Source: Arthrobacter sp. Alg241-R88
GTDB lineage: Bacteria; Actinomycetota; Actinomycetes; Actinomycetales; Micrococcaceae
Reading direction: 5' to 3'
NCBI RefSeq assembly: GCF_900537115.1
Contig: NZ_UNRG01000002.1
Span: 372,591 to 436,590, forward strand
DNA: 64,000 nt
A program made the position numbers and the translations under genes. Every line of letters starts with the position of its first letter. The first letter of the stretch is position 1. A model generated the notes under the pieces. It ran no database searches and was not told the origin of the DNA. It worked only from the letters and a program-made list of their open reading frames with translations. Shown here piece by piece: positions 63,846 to 64,000 of this stretch.

Positions 63846-64000
63846 TGGTTGACCGGTCCCCGCGCTTGAAAGCCGTCCATGCACAAGGCCCGGTATGCTG
63901 CCACGGCCTCCGCCGGGCCGCCGTCGAACGAAACTTCTCCCTGTTCGATGACCAGCACCCGGTCCATTTCCAGGGCGAGGTCGAGGTCATGGGTGGACAT
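63842..64000 (-). CDS. ECF transporter ATP-binding protein (3' part only)
   Basis: The last 52 residues of a gene that continues beyond the window. STHDLDLALEMDRVLVIEQG is the switch-His region (motif HDL) and final strand of ABC ATPases, as in BioM/CbiO. It ends within ATGA, overlapping the EcfT start. The S component that would name the vitamin is not in the window. Confidence 0.85.
   Translation of the reverse strand: MSTHDLDLALEMDRVLVIEQGEVSFDGGPAEAVAAYRALCMDGFQARGPVNQ

Overview
The window is a gene-dense, high-GC chromosomal segment from an actinobacterium, most likely a member of the Micrococcaceae such as Arthrobacter or Pseudarthrobacter. This rests on the many GTG starts, the Actinobacteria-typical proteins RbpA, WhiA, OpcA and a SufR-type regulator, the CoaE-GrpB fusion, and a gene order resembling two blocks of the Mycobacterium tuberculosis chromosome as I recall it (polA-rpsA-coaE-uvrB-uvrA, and uvrC-rapZ-yvcK-whiA-gap-pgk-tpi through tkt to suf). 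The genus is an inference. I saw no rRNA, tRNA, CRISPR array, insertion sequence or prophage; this is core chromosome.

Layout. 1-5 kb: the end of a phosphate permease gene and a small membrane protein, a RibD/DHFR-like reductase, a thioesterase and DNA polymerase I. 5-20 kb: an Eis-type acetyltransferase, ribosomal protein S1, a GNAT/YigZ pair, CoaE-GrpB, UvrB, a TerC membrane protein behind a yybP-ykoY-type (manganese) riboswitch, an MFS exporter, a peptidase/GNAT pair, a DUF3516 helicase and a Tam-like methyltransferase. 20-25 kb: a heterodimeric ABC exporter with its own GntR regulator and a short upstream reading frame. 25-35 kb: UvrA behind a candidate SOS box, a HAD phosphatase/acyltransferase pair, UvrC, the RapZ-YvcK-WhiA operon and superoxide dismutase. 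35-39 kb: lower glycolysis (gap-pgk-tpiA), secG and rbpA. 39-47.4 kb: on the minus strand, one operon for the pentose phosphate pathway (tkt-tal-pgi-zwf-opcA-pgl). 47.9-54 kb: haem O synthase (ctaB), a SulP-carbonic anhydrase fusion, haem A synthase (ctaA) and an ABC-2 exporter. 54-60 kb: the SUF iron-sulfur operon. 60-64 kb: a zinc metallopeptidase, an acyl-CoA ligase/thiolase pair, and a convergent ECF transporter (EcfT plus a cut-off ATPase) that resembles biotin transporters.

How the genes fit together. polA, uvrA, uvrB and uvrC supply most of nucleotide excision repair and resynthesis. The glycolytic and pentose phosphate operons face each other and together cover much of central carbon metabolism. 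CtaB and CtaA make haem A for cytochrome oxidase.

The strongest architectural signal is that most genes or operons that begin a transcription unit have a TANNNT hexamer ending 6-7 nt before the start codon and no Shine-Dalgarno sequence, the signature of leaderless mRNA. Highly expressed genes (rpsA, sodA, gap) instead have long leaders with ribosome-binding sites. The items most worth a second look are the leaderless 22-residue upstream ORF in front of the asymmetric ABC exporter, the ligase/thiolase pair beside a biotin-type ECF transporter (the thiolase has its second catalytic Cys replaced), the large dyad between the ABC-2 exporter and sufR, and the 20-bp palindrome in front of the SulP-carbonic anhydrase gene.
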